This document shows, in pieces, positions 1 to 10,712 of a stretch of DNA of 64,000 nt; the stretch's first letter is position 1; every line of letters begins with the position of its first letter. A program made the translations under genes and the position numbers. The notes beneath the pieces were generated by a model, which saw only the letters and a list, made by a program, of their open reading frames with translations, was not told the origin of the DNA and did no database searches. The stretch is from Blastocystis hominis (lineage: Eukaryota > Sar > Bigyra > Opalinata > Blastocystidae): NCBI RefSeq assembly GCF_000151665.1, contig NW_013171820.1, positions 342,444 through 406,443 of the forward strand, given 5' to 3'.

Positions 1-1
1 A

Positions 2-139
2 ATTGACGAGAAATTCTGGAGAGCAGACAAAGTTAAAAAATACTTGTTTTGCAAAAACACAGGAAAGATGCCATCCAAAAGGATATCCGACCTGGTGGAG
101 TTCTGCTCAGTAATTGCTAGAATCACAAACGGCAACTAA
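2..139 (+). CDS. C-terminal remnant of an unidentified gene (partial)
   Basis: An open frame enters at the left edge and ends at TAA 137-139. It reads as 45 codons, beginning IDEKFWRADKVKKYLF and ending VIARITNGN. The residue mix (Lys/Arg-rich with Trp, Phe and Cys) looks like protein rather than random AT-rich sequence. I do not recognise a family. The last part could contain a short intron, since GTAATTGCTAG occurs inside it, so the true end is uncertain. Confidence 0.35.
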   Translation: MDEKFWRADKVKKYLFCKNTGKMPSKRISDLVEFCSVIARITNGN

Positions 140-292
140 ATGCGAGCCAAAAAACTGAAATACATTCTCCTCAGCCAGTGCTGATAGAGCTAACACTAAA
201 AAGAAAAGCTCAGTGATCATTAAATACAAATGAATAATTTCGAAAAAAAGTTGTATTTATGGAATAGGTCTGAACTCTGTTTTTTAAACGCA

Positions 293-1164
293 ATGAATAT
301 TCAAATACCGTCTTTCAGCATATCACCAAGTAGTGATGGCATAAAGGTGCGGGACTGTCAAGTTTGCATCATTTCTAGACGCCCATTTCCCTTTTTGATT
401 CTGCTTCTCCACCTGAAAAGAAAAGTGTTTGTTTATTTTGTTTTTACATATTTTAGCAAAAACCTTTGAGGAATTACGAGATGAGGGAGTTCAAGAGGCG
501 GAAAACGGAAATATAGGAAAGGCACTGAGTTTGCTGTCCCACGCAGCATCAATAAATGATAAAGATTACAAAACCTTTGAAATGATTGCTCAAGTCCTTT
601 CTAGAAATGAGCCTTATTTGTAGCTTCATTTAATGCAATCAAGACCTTTTGGAGCTGTCAAGGTAGACTTCATTTTGTTGTTTCCAGATAGTTTGCATTG
701 AAAAGTATCGGAATCAAACCTGACTGGTGCGAAGGTTATATCACACTGGCTAGAGCCCAAAGGGAGATGGGAGAGGTACTACTCTCTCTTGAAAGCTACC
801 AGAAGGCGATTGATCTCCTTGACCGCGCAGAGTCGCTTTCGGAAGAGGAAAAAGAAGAAATTAGGCGCGAAAGAACTGAACTCGTTGTCCTTTTGGATGT
901 ATGCCTTGTAGCTTTTTGCTATTTAGAACTACAAGACCGAACATGGAGAGTTACAGGGACGAGCTCACGTTGTGGAAAACCTGAATGCAGTGGATACCCA
1001 ATTTGTTGACTATTCAAGTGTACGGGAAATATGGAAGAAGGAAATCGAAGCTAGCGAATTTGAATTACAGGAACGTAAAGAAGAAGAATCCGAAGCAGCC
1101 AAGGCGGCAGCAGCGAATATTACAAGAATTGATGAAGAGAAATTTACTCAGATGGAGCAGGAAT
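293..1164 (+). CDS. TTC33: TTC33-like tetratricopeptide repeat protein
   Basis: Six exons (293-346, 379-424, 457-593, 624-662, 692-898, 927-1164) separated by introns of 32, 32, 30, 29 and 28 nt give about 240 residues. The core contains KTFEELRDEGVQEAENGNIG followed, after an intron, by WCEGYITLARAQREMGEVLL. This follows the TPR block of animal TTC33 (a poorly characterised TPR protein) in order and spacing. The C-terminal third is an acidic, Glu/Lys/Ala-rich helix. No stop is encoded where the protein should end: the frame reads GAA-T at 1164, then CAAG, then TGTTTGTA (1169-1176), so poly(A) addition would make TAA. Read through, the frame would run to TAA 1230-1232, inside the convergent gene. 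The start could instead be an in-frame codon at 230. Family call is good; cellular role unknown. Confidence 0.75.
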
Positions 1165-1168
1165 CAAG

Positions 1169-1183
1169 TGTTTGTAACAAACA
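1169..1183. terminator. Back-to-back poly(A) downstream elements
   Basis: TGTTTGTAACAAACA carries TGTTTGTA on the + strand (1169-1176) and TGTTTGTT on the - strand (1183-1176). The two share one base. Each lies 3-4 nt beyond the predicted cleavage site of one of the two convergent genes (1164 on +, 1187 on -). Confidence 0.7.
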
Positions 1184-1186
1184 AAC

Positions 1187-1924
1187 CATCCAAATAGAGG
1201 AAGTGTATACTTGCTCTCTCTATTCTTTTTAATTTCACTAATGACCCTCGTAAAATAATGGATAATTACCACAAATACAAAAAGCAATGTGAAAAACAAT
1301 AGTACAACTAAAAAGTAGCCAATTTTCGATGGATTTAAAAACCAGTAGGGATACCAGTGCGAACTGCTAAATATACCATACAATGTGGCTTCAATGTAGT
1401 AGAGAAGAGGATAAAGTATGCAACTTGTATATATCACCTTATTACTCGTATTTAAAGGAGTGAAGTAGATAAAATCAATCAATTTGGTAACCGGAACAAC
1501 CAAGTGGTCAAACACACTGAAAACAGCTTTCCACGTCCATCCCCACGCCTAAAAATAAGAGATCATAGAAAATATCTACGAAGCCAATAGCCAGCATAAG
1601 CCAAAAAACAAGGCAAACCATAAACATATTGATTGTTGTGAAAATACTATAGCCATCTAAAAAAATACCCATCTTGTCAGTGGGACATAGCAAAATAGCA
1701 CTCTGATCATCCCCAAGATTGTTCTTCTTCTTATCTTGTTTACAATACTTGTAAAGTACATATATTCCCTTCATAATGAAATACAACCATGTTAGAAAGT
1801 TGGTAATGACAGTAAAGAACTGAAAGTTGCGATAGTTCTCATCCATAATGGATTTGATAATCTCGTAAGTGAACATGGGAACAGAGCAAATCCAGACAAC
1901 ATAAAACCAAATGATTTGATTCAT
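1187..1924 (-). CDS. Pr6Pr/AIG1-like multi-pass membrane protein, copy 1
   Basis: Two exons joined by a 31-nt intron (1549-1579) give about 235 residues with about six hydrophobic segments. Features of the Pr6Pr family and of the related AIG1/ADTRP (FAR-17a) proteins are visible: FQFFTVITNFLTWLYF in the first helices, a VFDHLVVPVTKLIDF motif, and YPYWFLNP before the last helices. AIG1 and ADTRP are threonine hydrolases of fatty acid esters using one Thr and one His; the Thr of FFTVITN and the His of FDHLVVP are plausible counterparts (inference). The stop is completed by polyadenylation: the frame ends GGA-TG at 1187, then GTT, then TGTTTGTT (1183-1176). If ignored, the frame would run on to 1144. 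A second copy lies immediately upstream. Confidence 0.7.
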
Positions 1925-2488
1925 AATAGTTTATTGGTGGTTGAAGTTGGTGTAAGTGAAACTTCCATTTATCCAGTACTTATAGTATTGGTCCCAAATG
2001 AATTTTAGATCTAGAAGTTTTTTATACACTGCGTAAATAGAGAGACTGAGACTGTTAATAGTCAAATTGAAGATTCAATGGAGATAATCTCAGGTGCTTG
2101 ACAATGTGTACAGAAAGGATTTTAATATTAAAAGGAAGCGGTAATAGACAGTTTTAGAGCATCAAGGTATATGGTATTTCGGGAGGAGTATTAGGGATAT
2201 TGAACCATTATATTACGCTTAATTATCCATAATCTGATCATTTTTGGTGTGAAGAGTGGAAGAATAGAAGTTCCACGTTTCCACGATAACAGTAAAAAAG
2301 AAAGGAAGGAACCATTGAATAGTATTGATTTGTAAGAAATCAATGAAACTTGGAAACAAGAGATTGATTTCAAAGATTATCTAGGGAAAATAAAAAGCAA
2401 GGAAAGCCTACTCTTCGAATCTGGTATTTCTTGTAGAATGACTCTTAAAAACAAGGAGGTATCTCAAAAAAGGGAGAACTATTCCTGA

Positions 2489-2496
2489 AACAAACA
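2489..2496 (-). terminator. TGTTTGTT poly(A) downstream element of Pr6Pr copy 2
   Basis: TGTTTGTT on the minus strand, 4 nt beyond the T (2501) that would become TAA after poly(A) addition. Confidence 0.7.
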
Positions 2497-2500
2497 ATCA

Positions 2501-3283
2501 ACACTGAAATGGGAAGTACAGTACTACTAGCTCTCTTCTTCTTTATAACACTAATAATCTTCGTAAAAGCAAAAATAACAAGAAGAAAAACTACCAACAA
2601 CCCCAAGAAATAAAGGACAATTTCAAGATAGCTAATCCTAGACGGGTTCATAAACCAGTAAGGATACCAGTGCGAACTGCTAAATATACCATACAATGTG
2701 GCTTCAATGTAGTAGAGAAGAGGATAAAGTATGCAACTTGTGTATATCACCTTATTACTCGTATTCAGGGGAGAAAAGAAGATAAAATCGATCAATTTGG
2801 TAACTGGAACAACCAAGTGGTCAAACACACTGAAAACCGATTTCCACGTCCATCCCCACGTCTAAAAGATAATATGGAATACTTATCACATACGGTTGTT
2901 GCAGCTAGCATTGCCCAGAATACAGCGCAGACAAGGAGCATGTTGATTGTTGTGAAAATACTATAGCCATCTAAAAAAATACCCATCTTGTCAGTGGGAC
3001 ATAGCAAAATAGCACTCTGATCATCCCCAAGATTGTTCTTCTTCTTATCTTGTTTACAATACTTGTAAAGTACATATATTCCCTTCATAATGAAATACAA
3101 CCATGTTAGAAAGTTGGTAATGACAGTAAAGAACTGAAAGTTGCGATAGTTCTCATCCACAAAGGTGTTGATAATCTCGTAAGTGAACATGGGAATGGAG
3201 AGAATGCAGACAACATAAAACCAGAATAAACGACCCATTTGTATTTGTTTGGCAATAGTCTGACAATTGATTGAAACTCCCAT
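2501..3283 (-). CDS. Pr6Pr/AIG1-like multi-pass membrane protein, copy 2
   Basis: Tandem paralogue of the gene at 1187-1924, with long stretches of near-identity (for example around YEII, NFQFFTVITNFLTWLYF, the Lys-rich loop and WYPYWF). One 32-nt intron (2862-2893) sits at the same position, phase 0, before the TWGWTWKSVFSVFDH segment. The flanks of that intron have diverged far more than the rest. By homology with copy 1 the start may be the ATG at 3238 (MGRLFWFYVV) rather than 3283. The frame ends GTG-T at 2501, followed by TGAT and then TGTTTGTT, so the stop again depends on polyadenylation. Function is not established; a lipid-related hydrolase role is only suggested by the family. Confidence 0.7.
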
Positions 3284-3289
3284 CTTACG

Positions 3290-4451
3290 TAATATGTGTT
3301 TTGTGTGATATGCACAATTCTAAGTTGTGGAGAATAAATTGTTAATATATGGAGAAATCGATTATACAAATCGATTCATTAATAACGAGAAGAAACACTT
3401 TAATGTTATCCCCACTTCAAATAAGAGGGAATGATTCCGAGTTATTACTTCTAGTCAATGCGATATTATTATTATTATGTACGGAAAATAGCTATATTTT
3501 TGACAAATGGAATAAGAGGGTAATTTCAAGAGTCGCCGATTCTTATGTAAATATATAATGTATATTGTGAATTTTCGATGTGTTGGCACAAAATGTAGGG
3601 TATTTCAAATGTGGATTGTCAACAGTGTGTAGATTACTGCAGTTACACCATTACGCAAATTGTAAGTTGCATGGACTGATAGAATAAGCAAAATTGTACA
3701 AAAGGGGCCAATTCGATTAGATACACTCCTCAATACTATATTGATAGATTTGAGGAAAGAAAATGGTATCAAGAATGATAAATCTTCGAAAACTACAAGA
3801 TACCAATTACAAACAATTGTAAGGAATATATCATATCATAGAAGCATTCTAGTCTATATTTTCACCCTGCATTATGTCATTTCAAGTCCGTTGAAAATTA
3901 CTTCTGAAATCATCGTACAATCTCAATATAATACATGCATTTTATGATTATACTACCAAAAATACACAAATCTATCATCTAATAGGAAATATAAGGAGTA
4001 AGTGTTATTACTGGAAAATAATGTATACAGGAGTATTAACAACCGTGGATTGTGTTATAGGACAACACTAGTCATCGAACAATGACAAATGCCTTTAGTA
4101 CTATATCACAAGGGAAATAATATTAGTGAATACAGATATAGTACTAAACTGCAAAAATACAATAGCGATGAATATAAAAGGAGTAATAATAATGGAGATT
4201 TTTGGAATGACAGATATTTGGCATATAACCTAGAATACATCAACCTTTTTACAAAAATCAAACAAGAATGCAATAATAGAATATATTGAATACCCAATTA
4301 TAAATAATTTGGCTCGATATGCACAAAAGATATGTTCTAATACAAAGTGTATTCCTACACGTCTTGATAACATGGTTTTTCACATCATACGCTCAAAACT
4401 TACCTATTTTAAGTAAAATAATATTTCTTACGTTAATACCTAATATCTAAA
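3290..4451. other. AT-rich intergenic stretch, no supported gene
   Basis: Only short open frames of 60-70 codons without recognisable protein character. It separates the tandem Pr6Pr pair from the MORN/LRR gene. Confidence 0.6.
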
Positions 4452-6395
4452 ATGATAAGATCCTTTATTTTACATAATCCTTGCTTTTATCGTTACATCT
4501 TTTTATTTGGAAATAAAAACGTGATGAAGGGATGTATCTACACTATACCATTATTACATATAGCTGAATTGACAGAAATACAAGGAGCTCAGTATCTACT
4601 GAACAGATACATAACACTCGGTCCTTCCGAACCTATCGTGAAAAATGTTGTCCGATACACGATTCAGCGCTATCAGGGTAAACACAAACACGAATTTCTC
4701 GTACGATCTCAAACTGGCGATGTATTTTTGTATGAAAATAACGTTTTGAAGCAGCGCTGGAGAGAGAATGAGAGAGGAAAGAAGTCAGAGGAGTTTATCG
4801 CATACAAGAATGGTCGGGTTGATTTTCGTCAACGATTCGATGATATTACGGAGCAAACAGACTTTTATCGCATTGTTAATCATAACAAAGGACTTCGCAT
4901 GGAGATTACTTCACTCAGGACAGGGCTTATGATGTATCACGGAGAAGTCAATGAGAGTCATCAGAGAGAGGGTTGGGGCATCGAATACGATGAAGAAAGT
5001 GGAAAGATGGTTGTAGAAGGGATGTGGAGCAAAGGAGTATTGAAAGAAGTGATTCGATGTTTCAATGAAGACACAATGACTGAATTAAAACGAAACGGAG
5101 CAGATAGTTTGGATCCAACGAAACGAATTCCGATCTATGTGGGTGGTTTTCGCTATGATGAAGACAATGAAACATTTATTCGTGAAGGGAAAGGATGTCT
5201 GATTGATGAAAAGACTGGAATTGCCACTCGAGAATGTGAATGGAGAGATGGAAAGGAAGTGAGTGGAAGAGATTTGTATGACGGATGGTATAATCCTAAA
5301 TCGAAATATGCTTTTCCAACAATCACAATACCTAGACCTGCTCGAAATCATAAATTTGTACCAGATCTCTTGGCTGAAATTAATGAATCACATGATTATC
5401 TCAATTTAAGTTTGCAAGTGACGGATCTAACAATATCTTCCAATTGCTGCAATGATCTTACTGACCTTAATTTAAATGATTTCGAGTTTTTACGATCTGT
5501 CAAAATTGGCGATGATTGCTTTGGACTTGTGAAATCATTAAAAATCGAAGGACTATATCGATTGAAATCTCTGAGAATCGGAAGCAATTCGTTTACCCAA
5601 GTGAAACAACCTGAATGGGATCAATTAGGTCATGCTGAAGCTGTCAAAAGATGCAGTCAATCGAAATCATTTCACATTTTGAATTGTAATTCACTGGAAT
5701 CGATTGAAATTGGTGAATACAGTTTTGTTGACTATGCTGGAGACTTTGAATTAAACAATCTTATGTCTCTGAAGTCTATAACACTTGGTACAATTGGGCA
5801 AAGGTCATTCAATTTCTATTATGGTTCATTTGTGATTCGAGGTATTGATATGACCTTTGTATTGTATGATTAGATCTTCCAAATTTACAATCCATTACAT
5901 TAGGTGAGCGTACATTCCGCAGATCGCGATCAACTATAATTGAAAGTACTGAATGAGGTCAAACGAACTGACTTATATAGATCTTCCAACACTAAAAACA
6001 CTAGAACTCGGTTATGCCGCTCTTTGTGCAATAAGAGAAAACTCTTCATGTTCATTGACAATGCGAAGTATTGATGAAATGATTCGAAACGAATGAATGT
6101 AGATCTTCCAAATCTCACATCCATCAATTCTATAAAGTACAGCTTTCTTTGGCCTCGTTCAGTGACATTGGAAAGTATTTCTGATGATTTAACATTCATT
6201 GAATGCAGATATTCCAAATCTTCAGAATGTTGTCCTTCCTGATTCATTTAAGAAAATTCAATCGAAATCTATTTCGAGTATTCCTTGCTTGATTTGGTTT
6301 CATTCACAGATAATGTTTCTTCCATTCTCGCTGATCTTGTCATAATTGAAGAGCCATACAAGCATATGAACGTGAAAATTGATTCCATGCATTGA
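4452..6395 (+). CDS. MORN-like plus BspA-type leucine-rich repeat protein A
   Basis: Six exons; introns at 5842-5873, 5946-5980, 6068-6102, 6175-6208 and 6278-6309 (32-35 nt). The first exon encodes about 460 residues: an N-terminal half with degenerate MORN-type repeats (YHGEV, GWGIEYDEESGKMVVEGMW, GKGCLIDEKTG), then LRRs of the pattern L-x-S-I-x-I-G-x-x-S-F. Each following exon carries roughly one LRR starting DLPNL, NLPTL or NIPNL. All five introns are phase 1, preceded by a GA-type context and followed by ATCTTCC or ATATTCC. The C-terminus (VSSILADLV) is shared with the two related genes at 24.9 and 34.0 kb. No signal peptide or clear membrane segment is visible in this copy. MORN repeats bind membranes or proteins in other families; no function is known here. 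The exact start is uncertain (an internal ATG at MKGCIY is possible). Confidence 0.7.
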
Positions 6396-6410
6396 TCATT
6401 TTTATTTTTA

Positions 6411-9400
6411 TTAATAATATTTCTCTTTCTTTGTTTCTAACCCCTCACAATTATGCTTCGGTAATTGATTTGGGATCCAATCTCTAATTTGCTCTATTCC
6501 AATTACCATTTGGATGTTCGGCAGCAAACGAGAAAACACACGGATCGTCTCACGACTATCGCGCTGTTTCATATCTTTCGGAGCAACATCCAACTCATCT
6601 CGTGTCTTGGAAACGCAGGCTCCTGGACGTTCTTCATGCTTTTCTGCAAAGTTCGTTCCAGCCAATGCCTCCTTCGCTTTCGTCGTCGTTTCATCCACTT
6701 TGATCGGATTCATCAGCAATCCAGGAGGAAGTAGCGTTCGATTCGCTCGCTTTCGTCCCTGGATGTAGTCGTACTCTTCTGGAAGTTCACGATCATTCAC
6801 GATAAGAGAAGAAACGGGATCTAGCTTAATTCGCGCATAGGAAGGATTGTTCAGATCTCGGATGTGATTGCCAAGCATCAAACTTTCGTAGAACGACTTG
6901 AGCAACACATGAACGTGTGCAGATGGTGTGGCTCCATAAAGCTGGATCGTAAGATGCTGATCGTTCGGCGTGCAAATCATTGAAATGGGAGCATTGCTCA
7001 GTTGTCGAGCCCAGGAGCCAAAGAACGCATAATGTTCAGTAATGTTCATCTTGGAAACATGATAAACGCTGATTCGAATCGTGTACAAGGTTCCATTCCT
7101 ATCTCGAACATACAACACATATTATGTTTTCCAGGCTTCAGATTGTGAATCAAAACATAGCCATCGACCCTTGCCAAACAAGATTGCAAGGATTCAATTT
7201 CGTCCTCGCTCGACTCGCAAATCAACATATAGTCATTCAAATCATCGCTGATGAGAGGAATCAGAGCTTGAATCTCTTCGTTCTCAGCCACTTCCCAGTT
7301 CTTTTTCACGTTGAAGGTTTCGAAATGAAGCGGGAACACAGTGCCATTCACATCGATTCGGGTGATATTGCGGAGAAGACCCAGCGAAACCTCTCCCTTC
7401 TCGTCTGTTTCGAGCGAAAATCGGAAGGTCGATGTGCTGTAGAGGTGGTTCAGCTTCACACTCACAGGCAGACTGGGATATGGCTCGCCTGCAGGACCGG
7501 ATGCATACACAAAGAACTCCACTCCCTGCGAGGTTCTCTTTCTGAACAGAGAGTACGAAGGCTTGACTTCCTCGATGTTCAGATTGCGCTTCGGATTGTA
7601 GTCGGTAGAATACAAATCCAACGAAGCCGACAACTGCTTCTTCACTCCATTATTCGTCACAACGGATGCAGTAATACTCGCCTTTACACTTTGAATCGGC
7701 TTTGAAATGCGCAGGGGAACCACTACCTCTGCATCATCTTTCAATACTGGCTTCACAGTCACTTCCGATGCAATGTCATCCATATCCTTCATGGAGAGAG
7801 TGATCGAAACGTCCTGTAGGAGCGAGTTCGGGAAGGGAGTTTCGTTCAGCATTGCGGATACGCGCAGAAGCACCTGGCAATTCTCATTTCCTCGCACGAG
7901 CGCCTCGTTATCGACATCGCCCTTCAGTTCGAGCGCAAAACTCTCCGCAGGGATGGAGAGATCGCACTTCTCCGTGTACACCCAGTCCGCTTCGATCTCT
8001 TCGCATACCAACGCCTTGAACGTCTGTCTGCTGCTCCCAGGAGGAAGATAGGGGATCGCAATCTCGTGATGGTCGTTCAATTCGTACTTCCGACCATCCA
8101 GAAGAACATAGACGTTCGATTCTTTGCGCTCTCCCTGCTCGTCCAGAACCGTCAGCATCAATCCCGACAGCGATTCGCGCACCAAAACGTTCAGTTGACC
8201 CATATTCACCAAGAAACGACTGCTCTGTCCCTTCGCAAAGAAGTCCACAGCGCAGCAGCCGCGATGATTGATCGTCGGGAATATAAACGTCTCGATATGT
8301 CGCTGAATCGCAGGCAAATGATAGTGCATGATGCCCGATGTGATCGGTCTGAGACCATCCAAATCGATCGTTGTGGAAATCGGAGAACTGTTCTTTTCGT
8401 AGTAAACGCGCGTGTTGAGCTCGAACAGCTTCCATTCCAGCACATCCACGTTCTTCAGCTCCAGGGAAACGGACACTTCGTCTCCCACTCTGTAACACTC
8501 CTTGTTGCCTTCCAGAATTCTCAACCGAACTTGATCCCTCAAATCTGCGATCTGTTGATCTGTGTATTCCTGACATTGGATCGATTGGCCACTCAGCAAG
8601 CATGCCTTCTCGTAAGACCTCGTTACCGAACGACTGTCGAAGTACCGATAGAACGGTTTGGGCGATTCCTGAGGAAACAAATGCTCCAAATAATCGCGAT
8701 CCAGCGGATACATCGATAAATCGCAGCTTTTCGTTTCCTTATCCCATGTTTCCGTTGCCGATCTTGCCTCCAAATAATCCAAATACAATTCTTTGTCGTA
8801 TTCTCTATGACTGCGCAACAACTCCAGCAATTGTTCGAACTCGTTCGCTATCCCACTGATCTTGTTCTTCTTATAGAATTCGATTCGTCGCATACACACT
8901 CGTTTGGCTCGCTCAAAATCGGCCTCATCACTCTTCTCGCTGCGTTCTGGGTTTCCAAAACGACCAATGTATGCATTTAGGAAGTCAGAACGTGTGTAAA
9001 GATCGAAAGAATACTTCGATTTCACCTGGCTGCGCAGCTCTTCCATTGCATCAAAGGTCAAGAGATTCAGGAAAAGCGAGGCAGTTGGAATCTGCTTCCG
9101 CTCCAACGTTCCCAGGTACTGCATTATCAGTGGAACAACGTTCAATCCCTTTCGATCCAAATGTTCAAGAATCGTCTTTGGAGAGAATTTAGCATTTGCT
9201 GAGGATAAATCCTGCTCAAAGAAATAGGAAGTGTAATGAGGCAGAGAATCGTCGAGAACCACTTTGAGAATATCGGATTCCTCTAATCTTGTCGGATACG
9301 TCTTTTGTGATTTAGTTTTGCGCCTATACGAGTACTCATCAGGAACAAAGTCCAGATTCAGAATTCTTTCCAGATAGCTACTTAACTCAGGAGTAACGTC

Positions 9401-9729
9401 TTCATGAACGCCTTGTAACAATAGTTCGTAACGCGCTTTCAACAAGTCTCGTAATTCTCTCAAATCATAAGATAGACGTCGCTCCTCAAGAACGTCTAAG
9501 AGTTCTTTTTGCTTTTCCAAGGATTCAGGCTCGTACACTTGATAGTAAAGAATCTACGTTTGAGCAGAAAGGAAATACAATACATTACTGTGTAACATAT
9601 CTCCTCATTACCAGAATAGCGCCGCTTGGTTACACTCAGCTTATATTGGCATTTCAGTGACAGTAATCTATAAATCGCAATGATAGTTTGCCTAATTGTG
9701 AATACCTGAATTGAACGATTGCATACCAT
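6411..9729 (-). CDS. Large macroglobulin-like (MG domain) protein of unknown function
   Basis: Two long exons, about 830 and 220 residues, plus a short 5' part give about 1,100 residues. The middle contains several beta-sandwich-like segments with spacing typical of macroglobulin (MG) domains, for example RVGDEVSVSLELKNVDVLEW, LMLTVLDEQGERKESNVYV and EVSLGLLRN. The helical N-terminus and the charged C-terminus are unassigned. I know no named family with confidence; relatives of this kind exist in protists (recollection, not checked). An upstream intron of about 35 nt would join an N-terminal extension beginning at 9729. The two main exons are out of frame by about 20 nt; a GT...TAG segment near 7098-7117 would restore frame. 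The gene converges on the MORN/LRR gene, with 15 nt between the stops. No TGTTTGTT was found after this stop. Confidence 0.55.
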
Positions 9730-9739
9730 AACTCTCTCT

Positions 9740-10712
9740 ACAAAGGATTTACCAATTTATTGGATCGAATTTGGCTAAAAACAGTTTTGGGGTATGTCAC
9801 CAACTATTCATTTCGACCACCATTCCAATAACTTCAATACACAATCTTTACTTTATTTAGTTCACACCTATAATAATAATTATAATTATAAGCAATACAA
9901 AACAGCTCCATTTCATTTTCACTCCTATTTCGACACCATCGTTACTCTTGAATAAGTAGCATTAGCATCTATCCAATTCATTCGTATTGTATTGTTGGAT
10001 AATAAGTCAACCAAAGGAAGAAAAGGAAAATAAGGAAGTTATTGTGACACTGATAAACTCTCCAACCCAGCTACATCTCTGCTTAGCATTCCCTAAAAAA
10101 TAATGCCCCAGCATATTACTTCAGGATATGACTGTTCATTTCTTTCAGAAAAGTCTAGTATAGAACTCTCTAGCATATATCTCATGAGAACTCCACTTTC
10201 TATAGAATATCCTATATCATTAGAGTCATATCATCAAACTCGAAACCAGCTGCTTTTTGTTACTCGCTAATTAATAAAAACACATCTTCTAGGTTCTACA
10301 AATAATATATATTACCATTTTCTAAAATGCTTCTTGTTACCCCAAATCAAGGTTTAGCATTCCCTGGTCTTATTTTTCAATTAAATTTTGATTCTAAACA
10401 CATAATCGCACATAAAAATGATTTGCAAACCATATTATTACTTATGGAACGAATACAAAACACAATAATAGTTTCTTTCATACTTTTTTTGAATGGATCG
10501 TGTATTTCTATTATTTGGCCAATATGTAGCAACCATCATTTCAACCTATTCCTCAGTTATCGTTTTCCTCTTTAGGCCGTTTAGAAACGGTTTTGGTATT
10601 GTTTTCTACTTATTTGTAGACTCCCTTACCGTCTGATTTTGAGAATACTCAGAATGTTCAGAAGAATTTCTGTGTTGAGGATTAGGTGTATGTTCAATCT
10701 GTTTATTCGTCA
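9740..10712. other. AT-rich region; possible 5' exons of the SSUH2-like gene at its end
   Basis: No independent gene is supported. From about 10620 there are in-phase segments before the 10713 ATG (TPLPSDFENTQN, then VYVQSVYSS) joined by a 30-nt GT...TAG segment, which may extend the next gene upstream. Confidence 0.45.

Noticed and set aside
5871-5873. TAG as the true end of MORN/LRR protein A
   Set aside because: It is the 3' end of a 32-nt intron. The next exon continues the LRR pattern (DLPNLQSITLG), and the same structure recurs in genes B and C.
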